This document shows, one piece after another, positions 7,983-16,808 of a DNA stretch of 64,000 bases. Under the pieces are notes generated by a model. It was not told where the DNA came from, ran no database searches, and worked only from the letters and a program-made list of their open reading frames with translations. Within the stretch, counting starts at the first letter, position 1; each line of letters begins with the position of its first letter. The stretch comes from DAOUKH01 sp965261455. Lineage in GTDB: Bacteria > Chloroflexota > Dehalococcoidia > SHYB01. Location: NCBI GenBank assembly GCA_965261455.1, contig OZ253453.1, positions 3,348,001 to 3,412,000 on the forward strand. Direction: 5' to 3'. A program made the position numbers and the translations under genes.

Positions 7983-9254
7983 TTAGGCCCCGGCCTCGGA
8001 GGCGGCGCTCTCCGGTGCTCGGTCCGACGCACGCGCCAGACCGGCGTCCTTCGCGATTGCCTCTGCCCGCGCCGTCTCCTCCCACGGGAACATCACGTCG
8101 CTTCGCCCGAAGTGCCCGTACTTCGCGCTGGACGCGTAGATCGGGCGCTGCAAGCGCAGGTCGCGCATGATCGCCATCGGACGCAGATCGAAGTGCCGGT
8201 CGATCAGGCCGAGAATCGCCCCGTCGTCTAGGTGCGACGTCCCGAAGGTCTCGACCGAGATCGAGATGGGCCGCGCCACGCCGATGGCGTAGGAAAGCTG
8301 GATCTCGACGCGGTCGGCGACGCCGGCCGCCACCAGGTTCTTCGCCACCCACCGCGCCGCGTAGGCGCCGGAGCGGTCGACCTTCGTGGGGTCCTTGCCC
8401 GAGAAGGCGCCCCCGCCGTGCCGTGCCACGCCGCCGTAGGTGTCCACCAGAATCTTGCGGCCCGTCAGCCCAGCGTCCCCCGTCGGCCCGCCGATCACGA
8501 ACCGGCCGGTGGGGTTTACGTAGTACTTCGTCTCCTCGTCCCGCAGGCTCCGGGGAATGACGTTGCGGATGACTTCCTCCTCGATGTCCCGCCGGATCAC
8601 GTCGGGCGAGACTTCGGGGGCGTGCTGCGTGCTCACCACCGCGGTATGCACGCGCTTCGGCTTGCCGTGGCAGTACTCGACGGTGACCTGCGACTTGCCG
8701 TCGGGCCGCAGATAGGGCAGCGACATGTTGTGCCTGAGCTCGGCGAGCCGTTGCGTCATGCGGTGCGCCAAGAAGATCGGCAGGGGCATGAACGTCCCCG
8801 GCTCGTAGGGCTCGCTCTCGTTGCAGGCGAATCCCACCATCATGCCTTGATCGCCGGCCCCGATGAGGTCGAGGTCGTCGTCCTTCGCGCTCTCTTTGGC
8901 TTCCTTCGATTCGTCCACGCCCAGGGCAATGTCGCGCGACTGCTCCTTGAGCGAGACGATGATGCCGCAGCTTTGAAAGTCGATGCCGTACTCGGGCTTG
9001 ACGTAGCCCGCCTCGCGCACCGTCGCGCGCACGATCTTGGGAATATCGATGTACGACTCCGTGGTCAACTCGCCCATGACGGCGACGAGGCCCGTCGTCG
9101 TGGCCGTCTCTATCGCCACCCGCGCGTCGGGGTCCTTCGTCAGGACGGCGTCGAGGATCGCGTCCGATATCTGGTCGCACAGCTTGTCGGGGTGCCCTTC
9201 CGTCACCGATTCCGAGGTGAACAGGTAGGAGGGCGATTCCATGAAGGTGCTCAT
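7983..9254 (-). CDS. metK: S-adenosylmethionine synthetase
   Basis: Makes SAM from methionine and ATP. The ATG at 9254 has GGAGG six bases upstream. N-terminal ATP/Mg block TSESVTEGHPDKLCDQISDA; central GAGDQGMMVGFACNE; loop and C-terminal blocks GPTGDAGLTGRKI, DTYGG and GGGAFSGKDPTKVDRS. 423 residues, slightly longer than the usual 380-400 because of a short Ala/Glu-rich C-terminus. It is preceded by ahcY (35 bp gap) and, further upstream, by mtnP and mtnA, making a coherent SAM supply and recycling unit that probably lies under the SAM riboswitch at 13184-13285. Confidence 0.97.
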   Translation of the reverse strand: MSTFMESPSYLFTSESVTEGHPDKLCDQISDAILDAVLTKDPDARVAIETATTTGLVAVMGELTTESYIDIPKIVRATVREAGYVKPEYGIDFQSCGIIVSLKEQSRDIALGVDESKEAKESAKDDDLDLIGAGDQGMMVGFACNESEPYEPGTFMPLPIFLAHRMTQRLAELRHNMSLPYLRPDGKSQVTVEYCHGKPKRVHTAVVSTQHAPEVSPDVIRRDIEEEVIRNVIPRSLRDEETKYYVNPTGRFVIGGPTGDAGLTGRKILVDTYGGVARHGGGAFSGKDPTKVDRSGAYAARWVAKNLVAAGVADRVEIQLSYAIGVARPISISVETFGTSHLDDGAILGLIDRHFDLRPMAIMRDLRLQRPIYASSAKYGHFGRSDVMFPWEETARAEAIAKDAGLARASDRAPESAASEAGA

Positions 9255-9289
9255 ACGTTTCCTCCGGCTCTGGATTGCTGCACGGCGGG

Positions 9290-10549
9290 CTACGTCCCTA
9301 CCGACCAGCTCTCCAGGTAGGTCTTTTGTTCCGGCGATAGGGTGTCGATCTTCATCCCCATCGAGTCCAACTTGAGTCGCGCCACCTCTTGATCGAGCGC
9401 GGGAGGTACGGGGTGGACCCCCGCCTCCAGCGGATGGTCGAGCTTGGCGACGTACTCGGAGCAGAGTGCCTGATTCGCGAAGCTCATGTCCATGACACTG
9501 GCGGGGTGGCCCTCCGCCGCCGCCAGGTTGATCAGCCGCCCATCGGCCAACAGGACCAGCCGCCGCCCGTCCTCTAGCGTGTACTGCTCGACGAAGGGCC
9601 GCAGCTCCTCGCGGTGCTCCGACATCGCCTGCAGTGCCTCGATGTTGATCTCAACGTTGAAGTGGCCGCTGTTGGCCATGATCGCGCCGTCCTTCATCAC
9701 CGTGAAGTGGCGCGCGTCGATCCCCGACATCCCACCCGTCACCGTGATGAAGATGTCCCCGATCTCGGCCGCTTCGTCCATCGGCATCACGCGGAAGCCG
9801 TCCATGGCCGCTTCCAGGGCCCGGACGGGGTTCACCTCGGTGACGATGACCTTGCTCCCCAGCCCCTTCGCCCGCGAGGCGACGCCGCGCCCGCACCAGC
9901 CGTAGCCGACCACGACCACGTTCTTGCCCGCCCACAGCACGTTCGTGGCCCGCGTGATGCCGTCGATCGTGCTCTGGCCCGTTCCGTACCGGTTGTCGAA
10001 GAAGTGCTTGGTGTCGGCGTCGTTCACCGCGATGATCGGGTACTTCAACGCCCCGTCCGCCGCCATGCTCCTGAGCCGGATGATGCCGGTGGTGGTCTCC
10101 TCCATGCCGGCGATGATCGTTCCCAGCAGCTCCGTCCGGCTCTGGTGGACCTCCGCCACGAGGTCGGCCCCGTCGTCGACCGTCACCGTCGGCTTGGTGT
10201 CGAGCACCGCCGAGATGTGGCGGTAGTAGGTCTCGTTATCCTCGCCCTTGATCGCGTACGTCGGGATGCCGTAGACCGTCGCGAGCGCCGCGGCGACCTC
10301 GTCCTGCGTGCTCAACGGATTGCTCGCGCAGACCGAGACCTCGGCGCCGCCGGCCTGCAGCGTCAGCAGCAGGTTCGCCGTCTCCGTCGTGACGTGGAGG
10401 CAGCAGGCCAGGGTCTGCCCGCGGAGGGGCTGCTCACGCTCGAAGCGCTCTTTAATTTGACGCAGGACGGGCATCTCCCGCGACGCCCACTCGATCCGCT
10501 TGATCCCGGCGTCGGCCAGGGAAACATCCTTCACGTCGTATGCGGGCAT
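9290..10549 (-). CDS. ahcY: adenosylhomocysteinase
   Basis: Hydrolyses S-adenosylhomocysteine to adenosine and homocysteine, using bound NAD. The start at 10549 (MPAYDVKDVSLADAG) has AAAGGGG upstream; a longer reading to 10585 has no family support. Substrate block ACCLHVTTETANLLLTL, NDADTKHFFDNRYGTGQS, the NAD Rossmann loop VVGYGWCGRGVASRAKGLG, and ITVTGGMSGIDARHF. It lacks the 40-residue insertion of eukaryotic enzymes and matches the shorter archaeal/thermophile type (about 419 residues). It removes the inhibitory by-product of SAM-dependent methylation, which fits its place before metK. Confidence 0.96.
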   Translation of the reverse strand: MPAYDVKDVSLADAGIKRIEWASREMPVLRQIKERFEREQPLRGQTLACCLHVTTETANLLLTLQAGGAEVSVCASNPLSTQDEVAAALATVYGIPTYAIKGEDNETYYRHISAVLDTKPTVTVDDGADLVAEVHQSRTELLGTIIAGMEETTTGIIRLRSMAADGALKYPIIAVNDADTKHFFDNRYGTGQSTIDGITRATNVLWAGKNVVVVGYGWCGRGVASRAKGLGSKVIVTEVNPVRALEAAMDGFRVMPMDEAAEIGDIFITVTGGMSGIDARHFTVMKDGAIMANSGHFNVEINIEALQAMSEHREELRPFVEQYTLEDGRRLVLLADGRLINLAAAEGHPASVMDMSFANQALCSEYVAKLDHPLEAGVHPVPPALDQEVARLKLDSMGMKIDTLSPEQKTYLESWSVGT

Positions 10550-10654
10550 ACAACCCCTTTCACGGCGCTTCGCGGCAAGCCGCAAGGCCCGCCGCGTCCC
10601 GCGCCGGCTTCGGTCTCGTACAACCCCGTGCCCTGGATGGGGCCGGGGCGAGGG

Positions 10655-11008
10655 CTAGCTGAGCGCGGGCGTCCCCGTCTCGGACTGGTACTGCGCGCCC
10701 GACCATGCCTCGAAGCCGCCCTCGACGTTGTGGCACCGCGTGCGGCCCATCGCGGCCCCGATCTCGCACGCCAGGGCGCTGCGTACGCCCACCGCGCAGT
10801 AGAAGATGACGTCGCGGTCGTCGGCGACTTCGCCGATTCTCTCGAAAAGGGCGTCCACCGGAATGAGCTTCGCCCCGTGGATGTGCCCCATGGAGTACTC
10901 GCCGGGCTGGCGCACGTCGACCAGTTCGACGCCGCCTTCGTCGAGCATGCCTTTGGCCTCCTCGACGGTGATCCTCTTGAACGGTTCTTGCGGACTGTTT
11001 GCCGCCAT
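10655..11008 (-). CDS. rhodanese-like domain protein
   Basis: Single rhodanese domain, 117 residues, probably a sulfur-transfer protein. Motifs: ELVDVRQPGEYSMGHIHGA (the DVR/E-x2-x-GHI region) and the active-site loop FYCAVGVRSALA with the catalytic Cys at about residue 74. The start is supported by GGAG eight bases upstream. It sits between mtnP and ahcY on the same strand. A 105-bp gap separates it from ahcY, and the element TACAACCCC occurs twice in that gap (about 10549 and 10619), the first just ahead of ahcY. A role in sulfur handling during methionine salvage is inference from position only. Confidence 0.88.
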   Translation of the reverse strand: MAANSPQEPFKRITVEEAKGMLDEGGVELVDVRQPGEYSMGHIHGAKLIPVDALFERIGEVADDRDVIFYCAVGVRSALACEIGAAMGRTRCHNVEGGFEAWSGAQYQSETGTPALS

Positions 11009-11141
11009 TATTTCACTCCTTGCGTTGTGTGACGCTTGCTACTGGCTCATCGGGATGATGGGAACGCGGTACACCGCGCGATGCCGCCCGCGGCGCCCCG
11101 CGCCGCCCCAGCCCGCGCCGGCGACCTGTCCATCGCGGGTC

Positions 11142-12016
11142 TCATGAGGCCTCCGCGTACTTGCCGATGAGCGGCGCAAGGTCGCGCCGCACCTGCTCGG
11201 GGATGAGGTCGGGCGACGTCACGATGGCGTCGCGCAGCGCCTCGCGGCACCGGCAGCTTTGCCGCTCGCCGGTCCGGGCCGCCGCCCGCCGCGCGATCTC
11301 CTTGGCCATCGAAACGTTCTTCATGAGATTTCGCACGATCATCTCGACGGTGACGTCGTCGTGATCGGGATGCCAGCAATCATAGTCTGTGGCGCAGGCG
11401 AGCAAGGCGTAGCACAACTCCGCCTCGCGGGCCAGCTTGGCCTCGGGAAGCGCCGTCATACCGATCACCGCGCCGCCCCACGAGCGGTAGAGCTCCGACT
11501 CGGCGCGCGTCGAGAACTGCGGCCCTTCCATAGCGATGTAGACGCCGCCCAGGTGGGCGCGCGCCCCGGCCGCCGCGGCCTCCTCGTACAGGATGCGGCC
11601 TAGCTCGGAGCAGAACGGGTCGGCGAAGCCGGTGTGGGCCACGATGCCGCCGGAGAAGAACGTGCTCGGCCGCCCTTTGGTCCGGTCGATGACCTGATCG
11701 GGGACGATCATGTCGAGTGGTTGAATATCCTCGCGGAGGCTCCCCACCGCGCTGATTGAGATAACCGAATGGACGCCCAACGTCTTCAGCGCGAAGATGT
11801 TGGCGCGGAATGGCACTTCGCTCGGGCTCAGCCGGTGGCCGACGCCGTGCCGGGGCAGGAAGGCGAGCCGCCGCCCCTCAAGGGTGCCGAGGACGATCGT
11901 GCCGCTGGGCTCCCCGAAGGGCGTCGAGACCGTCAGTTCCTCGCGGTCGGTCAGGCCCTCCATGTCGTAGAGGCCGCTGCCGCCGATGATCCCAAGCTCC
12001 GCCCGCGGACTCGCGC

Positions 12017-12020
<4 letters not shown>
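11142..12020 (-). CDS. mtnP: S-methyl-5'-thioadenosine phosphorylase
   Basis: Phosphorolyses methylthioadenosine to adenine and 5-methylthioribose-1-phosphate, the substrate of MtnA encoded next to it. Start at 12020 gives MSASPRAELGIIGGSGLYDMEG; phosphate and purine sites are in PRHGVGHRLSPSEVPFRANI, ISAVGSLRE, YIAMEGPQFSTRAESELYR and MTALPEAKLAREAELCYA (each listed in part). 292 residues, normal. Its ATG overlaps the mtnA TGA by 4 bp (ATGA), so the two are translationally coupled. 133 bp without a recognisable feature separate it from the rhodanese gene. Confidence 0.95.
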
Positions 12021-13063
<1,043 letters not shown>

Positions 13064-13139
13064 CGTCAGGGTGTGGTTCCTGCTTGGCCGCGCCGGCTTT
13101 GACGCGCGCCGCGCTGCCGTGCCGAACGTATGGGGCAAG

Positions 13140-13162
13140 AAAAAATCTCTCGATGCGAGAGA
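13140..13162 (-). terminator. intrinsic terminator in the mtnA leader
   Basis: On the minus strand a perfect 7-bp stem TCTCTCG / CGAGAGA with loop CAT is followed at once by TTTTTTC. It lies between the SAM aptamer and mtnA, which is where the expression platform of a transcription-attenuating riboswitch belongs. It cannot be the end of an upstream gene, since no minus-strand gene ends between here and fpg at 13490. Confidence 0.85.
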
Positions 13163-13183
13163 CCTGCGGGTGGGTAGTGCGCG

Positions 13184-13285
13184 CTCAACTCCCCTCAATA
13201 GAGGACTTGGCGCGGCGCGCCGTTACTCCAATCTCAACCGGCCGCCGGGGTTCCCAGGGCCTCTCCCTCCGCCCCTTCCGTTAGG
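13184..13285 (-). promoter_or_regulatory. SAM-I (S-box) riboswitch aptamer
   Basis: Read on the minus strand the leader contains the S-box core in order: CCTAAC (P1 5' side, 13285-13280), GGAGGGA (13270-13264), GGCCCTGGGAACCCCGG running through 13261-13245, GCGCCAAGTCC (13213-13203), a P4 hairpin TCCTC-TATT-GAGGGGA (13205-13190) and GTTGAG (13189-13184), which pairs back to CCTAAC with one mismatch. This tracks the S-box consensus (GAGGGA, GGCCC, GAAACCCGGC, GCCAAuUCC) almost base for base. It precedes mtnA, an established S-box target function, and is followed 20 nt later by an intrinsic terminator. When SAM is abundant, the downstream methionine-salvage and SAM genes should be off. Confidence 0.88.
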
Positions 13286-13335
13286 ACTCCACAAGCACCC
13301 CGAATTTTAGCACCGCGACGGGAGTAGGTCAAAGC

Positions 13336-13414
13336 GAGGCGCCCTCATGCGGCGCCTCTCCCTCTCCCCTCCGTCCGCCCTCTCCCGCGAGGGAGAGGAT
13401 AGAGGTGAGGGCGG
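13336..13414. repeat. two hairpin repeats between fpg and the riboswitch
   Basis: GAGGCGCC-ctcatgc-GGCGCCTC (13336-13358) is a perfect inverted repeat. It is followed by CCGCCCTC (13375-13382) pairing with GAGGGCGG (13407-13414), nested around CTCTCCC / GGGAGAG. The second belongs to the same CTCTCCC family seen throughout the window. The rest of the gap up to 13489 shows only a short direct repeat of CCCACCGCGCGTC near 13438-13465. Confidence 0.7.
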
Positions 13415-13489
13415 AAGAGCAACGGCGACGTCAGTCGCCCACCGCGCGTCCGCCCACCGCGCGTCTCCTCGACCGACCATCGGGCGCCC

Positions 13490-14314
13490 CTACCACTGCG
13501 GCTGGCAGCTCCGGCAGTAGCTCGTCACCCGCTGGTTCGGGCTCACCTCGGTGATCGTGTGACCGCACTCGGGGCACGGCTCACCGCCCTTGCGGTGGAC
13601 CTTCAAGAAGTCCCGGTGCTTCTCCTCGATCACGTCTCCCATGCGCTCGGCGACGATGGGGACGGCCCACGCGTAGACGCCCCCGATCGCGTCGTAGACC
13701 CGCCGCCGCTCTTCGTCTGTCAGGTCGCGCGCCCGCTTGAACGGGTAGACCTTGGCCTCGAACAGAATCTCGTCGGAGTACGCGTTCCCGATGCCCGCGA
13801 CGAAGGCCGCGTTGACCAGGCTCCGCTTGATCTGGCCGGGGAACTTCTTCAGCCGCTCCGAGAACACCTCGAACGTCAGCGCCGGGTCGAGCGCGTCGGG
13901 CCCCATCTTGTCGAACTGGGGGACTTCCCGCAGCGCCTCGGCCTCGACGAGGTAGGCGCGCCCGTCGTGGTTGTAGTCGAAATAGCGAAGCTGGACGCCG
14001 TGCTCGAAGTCGAGCGTCCACCCCACCCGCTTGCCCGGCTTCTTCTCCCGCGCCGCGCCCTCGGCGAACTGGAACCGCCCCGTCAGCATCAGGTGGACGG
14101 CGAGCACACGCCCCGACTCCAGTGCGAGCAGGAGATACTTGCCCCGCCGCGACGTCTCCACCAGCCGGTCGCCGGCCAGCAGCGCCTCAAACTCATCCTT
14201 CGTCGGACGCCGCACCGCGAAAGGCGTCAGCACCCGTGCCGCCTCGATCACGCGCCCCGCCAGCCGCGCGTTCAGCGCCGCCGTCGCCGCCTCAAGCTCC
14301 GGTATCTCCGGCAT
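13490..14314 (-). CDS. mutM: formamidopyrimidine-DNA glycosylase (Fpg/MutM family)
   Basis: Base-excision enzyme for oxidised purines with AP-lyase activity. The N-terminus is MPEIPELEAA (family form MPELPEVE): the nucleophilic Pro2 and Glu3 are present. The DNA-phosphate Lys is in SRRGKYLLLALESG, the helix-two-turn-helix is at FVAGIGNAYSDEILFEAKVYP, and the C-terminal zinc finger is CPECGHTI...CRSCQ with all four Cys. 274 residues, complete. The substitution of Ile and Leu in the first motif and a slightly unusual core leave open whether it prefers 8-oxoguanine (Fpg) or pyrimidines (Nei). Part of its 5' end is duplicated at 16010-16092. Confidence 0.92.
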   Translation of the reverse strand: MPEIPELEAATAALNARLAGRVIEAARVLTPFAVRRPTKDEFEALLAGDRLVETSRRGKYLLLALESGRVLAVHLMLTGRFQFAEGAAREKKPGKRVGWTLDFEHGVQLRYFDYNHDGRAYLVEAEALREVPQFDKMGPDALDPALTFEVFSERLKKFPGQIKRSLVNAAFVAGIGNAYSDEILFEAKVYPFKRARDLTDEERRRVYDAIGGVYAWAVPIVAERMGDVIEEKHRDFLKVHRKGGEPCPECGHTITEVSPNQRVTSYCRSCQPQW

Positions 14315-14342
14315 CGCCGCTCACCCCGCCGCCGGACTGGCT

Positions 14343-15152
14343 CTAAGCCACATCCAAAAGGTCCGGGGTAAGCTCGAACCAGACTATCGTGCCCGAATCG
14401 ACAAGTTTCCGAATCCGGTCGTCTATGCGCTCGCCCGCCACCACGGCGTGGGCGACCTTGCCGGTGAACCGGGCCAATAGCTCGGCGTTGCGGACGGCGC
14501 GCTCGGTGTCGCGCCCGTTCGCGGTGAACGAAATCTCCACGGCGACATAGCAGGTCTCCCCCTGCGCGTCCGTGGCCTCGATGACGAGGTCGGCCCGGGT
14601 GAAGCTCCGCAACGTGTTCTTGGGGATGCCCGAAGTATCCGCGTGATCGGTGAGGGCGTAGAGGTCGCTTTGTGTCAGGACCCCAGTGAGCCGCAGCCCT
14701 AGGTCGTCGGCGATGGCGGCAGCGTTCCGCTCGGCGGCGCTTCTGGCATGACCCGCCTTGAGCGGCCCCATGTCGTTGCGGATCGACTGGATGCCGCTCT
14801 CGACCCTGTCAAGACGTGTCTCGACCCTGTCGAAACGCGCATCGACTCTGTCGAAACGCGCATCGACCCCGTCAAGACGTGTCTCGACTCTGTCGAAACG
14901 CGCATCGATTCTGTCGAAACGCGCATTGGTCGCCGCGGTGAACGCCCTTACCTCTGCCGAGAGCGCAGCTACCTCCGCCGAGAGCGCGGCGACCTTCTCG
15001 GAGAGGGCGGCGACCTCCGCCGTTAGGTTGGCGACGGTCTGCGGCAGTTCGAGCAGCTCGCGGGTCAGCAGCCGCGCGCGCAGTGCTTCAAGCCACTCGG
15101 GATTCTCGTCGAGCAGCCGCAGCAGGTCTTCGATGGTGTTGATCGTAGCCAT
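14343..15152 (-). CDS. coiled-coil protein with C-terminal PD-(D/E)XK nuclease-like domain
   Basis: 269 residues, start ATG at 15152 (MATINTIEDLLRLL). After a helical N-terminus (LLDENPEWLEALRARLL) comes a heptad-repeat coiled coil at about 50-125, in which AEVAALS and then RFDRVDA/RFDRVET units repeat. The C-terminal third reads RADLVIEATD...CYVAVEISFT, a D-x(n)-E-x-S arrangement like PD-(D/E)XK folds, and ends VAHAVVAGERID. This architecture resembles the DUF3782-type proteins of uncertain function. The coiled coil is encoded by near-identical 21-bp units (14806-14924). Divergently transcribed from the NYN gene at 15243. Nuclease activity is inference. Confidence 0.72.
   Translation of the reverse strand: MATINTIEDLLRLLDENPEWLEALRARLLTRELLELPQTVANLTAEVAALSEKVAALSAEVAALSAEVRAFTAATNARFDRIDARFDRVETRLDGVDARFDRVDARFDRVETRLDRVESGIQSIRNDMGPLKAGHARSAAERNAAAIADDLGLRLTGVLTQSDLYALTDHADTSGIPKNTLRSFTRADLVIEATDAQGETCYVAVEISFTANGRDTERAVRNAELLARFTGKVAHAVVAGERIDDRIRKLVDSGTIVWFELTPDLLDVA
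14806..14924 (+). repeat. 21-bp in-frame coding repeat, 5.7 copies
   Basis: Five full 21-bp units plus 14 bp, alternating between a CTGTCGAAACGCGCATCGAC form and a CTGTCAAGACGTGTCTCGAC form. Each unit encodes one heptad of the coiled coil on the minus strand. Copy-number change would shift the coiled-coil length in whole heptads without breaking the frame. Confidence 0.9.
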
Positions 15153-15242
15153 GACGCACCGCGGTGCCATTGTAGCAGGGCGCAAGGCCTGGAGAGCGTA
15201 TACTGAAGGGGTGGGGCCTGCCGAACGGCGAGGGCCCGGCGG

Positions 15243-15878
15243 ATGGTTCTTATGGACGGCATCTTCATCTATTGGGATAACTCGAACATCTTTCACGAGG
15301 CGCAGCGTTACGCCGAGGAGCGGCAAGAAGGCCCCGGCGCTCGCTACCGCGTGCGCATCCACTTCGAGAACTTGCTGGCGCTTGCGCGGGTCGACCGTCC
15401 AATGGAAAAGGCCATCGCCGTCGGCTCCGTCCCGCCCGAAATGCGCCAGTTGTGGAACCGGATGGAAAGCAACGGCATCCAGGTCCGGCTCTTCGACCGC
15501 GGCGGCACGGAGCGCGGCGAGCAGGAAATGCCCGACCGCGTCTTGCAGTTGCGGATGCTGGAAGATGCCTTGGACTACAACGGCGACCCGGGCGTCGCCG
15601 TGCTGCTGACCGGCGACGGCGCGGGCTACCTCGAGGGCGCGGGGTTCCACAGCACGTTGGAGCGGATGCACAAGCGCGGCTGGCGCGTGGAGATTCTTTC
15701 CTGGGGGCATTCTTGCAACCAGCGGATGCGCCGGTGGGCCGAGACCAACGGCGTGTTCGTGCCGCTCGACGACTTCTACGAGGCCATCACGTTCCTGGAG
15801 CCATCCCGCCTCGGCCACGAGTTCGCCCCGCCGCGCCCCGCCGCGCCCCTCGACCTGTCGCGCCGCCAGCTAGCGTGA
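15243..15878 (+). CDS. NYN (PIN-like) domain protein
   Basis: 211 residues. The N-terminal metal site is IYWDNSNIF, followed by an Asp in RLFDRGGTE and the conserved LLTGDGAGYLEGAGFHSTL; the last part is IEILSWG-like (EILSWGHSCNQRMRRW). These are the acidic positions of NYN/PIN RNases. The last 40 residues are Pro/Ala-rich and probably disordered. The ATG at 15252 (MDGIFIYWDNSN) is an alternative start; neither has a strong Shine-Dalgarno. Divergent from the nuclease-like coiled-coil gene. An RNase or RNA-binding role is inferred from the fold. Confidence 0.82.
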   Translation: MVLMDGIFIYWDNSNIFHEAQRYAEERQEGPGARYRVRIHFENLLALARVDRPMEKAIAVGSVPPEMRQLWNRMESNGIQVRLFDRGGTERGEQEMPDRVLQLRMLEDALDYNGDPGVAVLLTGDGAGYLEGAGFHSTLERMHKRGWRVEILSWGHSCNQRMRRWAETNGVFVPLDDFYEAITFLEPSRLGHEFAPPRPAAPLDLSRRQLA

Positions 15879-15905
15879 TGGAGGAAGACATCACGGCGTG
15901 ATCCG

Positions 15906-16088
15906 TCAACCCCGCCCGAAACCGCCCTCGCCCCACACCCGCGCGACGACGTCCTCGATCTTCCGCTCGAACCGCTCGATGAGTTGGCGGTTCGCTGAGA
16001 CCAGCACCCGCGCCGCCTCAATCACGCGCCCCGCCGGCCGCGCGTTCAGCGCCGCCTTCGCCGCCTCAAGCTCCGGTATCTCCGGCAT
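15906..16088 (-). pseudogene. chimeric fragment: duplicated fpg 5' end joined to foreign sequence
   Basis: Starts MPEIPELEAAKAALNARPAG and stays nearly identical to Fpg for 28 residues, then changes abruptly to a charged helix ANRQLIERFERKIEDVVARVWGE. At DNA level the match to the functional gene covers about 16010-16105, including about 15 bp upstream of the ATG. The foreign part resembles C-terminal tails I associate with some type I restriction-modification subunits, a weak memory-based resemblance. At 60 residues it lacks the helix-two-turn-helix and zinc finger, so it cannot be a working glycosylase. Confidence 0.75.
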
Positions 16089-16092
16089 GGCC

Positions 16093-16201
16093 GCTCACTC
16101 CGCCAGCGGACGGGTACCGCGGCTCACTCCGCCGTTGGACGGGCACCGCAGCTCGCTCCGCCGCTGGACGGGCACCGCCGCTCACTCCGCCACTAACCGG
16201 G
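16093..16201 (+). repeat. 29-bp tandem array, 3.8 copies
   Basis: Units at 16093-16121, 16122-16150, 16151-16179 and a partial at 16180-16201, each starting GCTCACTCCGCC or a one-base variant. The unit is also present once, diverged, just upstream of the real fpg start (about 14317-14340), so the array looks like an expansion of the fpg upstream region carried along with the duplicated 5' end. Confidence 0.88.
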
Positions 16202-16252
16202 CAAAGAACGTACGTTCTGTATGCTTAAGGTACCCGCCCGCGGGGGGCCTGT

Positions 16253-16440
16253 CAAGGGGGGCGATGTCGCGACTCGCCCCCCCCCCCCGCCCTCTCCCTC
16301 TTCTGGGGGAGCACTTAAACCTCTCCCCCAGAGGGGGAGACTGAGAGAGGGCGGGGCGTGGGGTCGTGGTCCCCTCCGGCCTCTTCTCCCCGTGGGAGAA
16401 GATTGAGATGAGGGCCCCCCTCACAACTACCACCGTCCCT
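16253..16440. repeat. interspersed hairpin repeats
   Basis: Two hairpin types in succession: CCTCTCCCCCAGAGGGGGAGACTGAGAGAGGG (written in part as CTCCCCCAGAGGGGGAG, about 16320-16352) and CTTCTCCCCGTGGGAGAAG followed by ATTGAGATGAGGG (about 16381-16413). The same two types recur together at 63.4-63.7 kb. No coding potential seen. Confidence 0.8.
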
Positions 16441-16535
16441 CCCGTAGGGGCGCGTCGCGACGCGCCCGTCCTCACCAAGTCGCGGAAGTCGTGGAAGTTT
16501 CGTGCAAGTTGTGAGCGGGCTTCCAGGTGTGCGGG

Positions 16536-16640
16536 ACGTGAGCGTCATGAGCGTCGTGAGCGCCCACCAGGTTTGGACGTGAGCGTTGCTGAGCGCTCGC
16601 GAGCGTATTCCGAGCGCCTGGTGGGGCGAGAACGCTCACA
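16536..16640. repeat. palindromic cluster with repeated TGAGCG motif
   Basis: CGCCCACCAGG (16561-16571) pairs with CCTGGTGGGGCG (16617-16628). The 45 bases between them contain GAGCGCTCGCGAGCG, itself palindromic. TGAGCG occurs five times between 16538 and 16592, mostly 9 bp apart at first. It lies in a stretch (15.9-16.9 kb) with no gene. Structure is seen; function is unknown. Confidence 0.6.
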
Positions 16641-16770
16641 AGACGCCGCTTTCTCCCCGAAATGGCCACGATTTCCCACGGCCTGCCCGGGAGACGTGCA
16701 CCGCTGCACCATCCCCGGGCACGTCCTCACCACGTTTTGCGCAGTTTCGCGCACCGCCCGCCGGGAACCG

Positions 16771-16808
16771 CCCCTCCCGTAGGGGCGATTCACGAATCGC
16801 CCGTCCCC
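16771..16808. repeat. CCCGTAGGGGCGATTC-type palindromic repeat
   Basis: GGGGCGATTC-AC-GAATCGCCC inside CCCGTAGG...CCGTCCCC. Other copies or half-copies: 26670-26700, 20305-20325, 45793-45830 and 63174-63201. Read in one frame it gives the stop-free peptide RAIRESPLREG, which creates false N-terminal extensions on neighbouring genes. Confidence 0.8.

Noticed and set aside
10550..10654. SAH riboswitch ahead of ahcY
   Set aside because: I compared the 105-bp gap with the SAH-element core and saw no match; only a duplicated TACAACCCC is present.
14806..14924. 21-bp repeats as a regulatory iteron array
   Set aside because: They lie inside a coding frame and encode coiled-coil heptads.
16093..16201. 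29-bp repeats as a CRISPR array
   Set aside because: Units are directly adjacent with no spacers, only 3.8 copies, no cas genes nearby, and one unit exists beside fpg.
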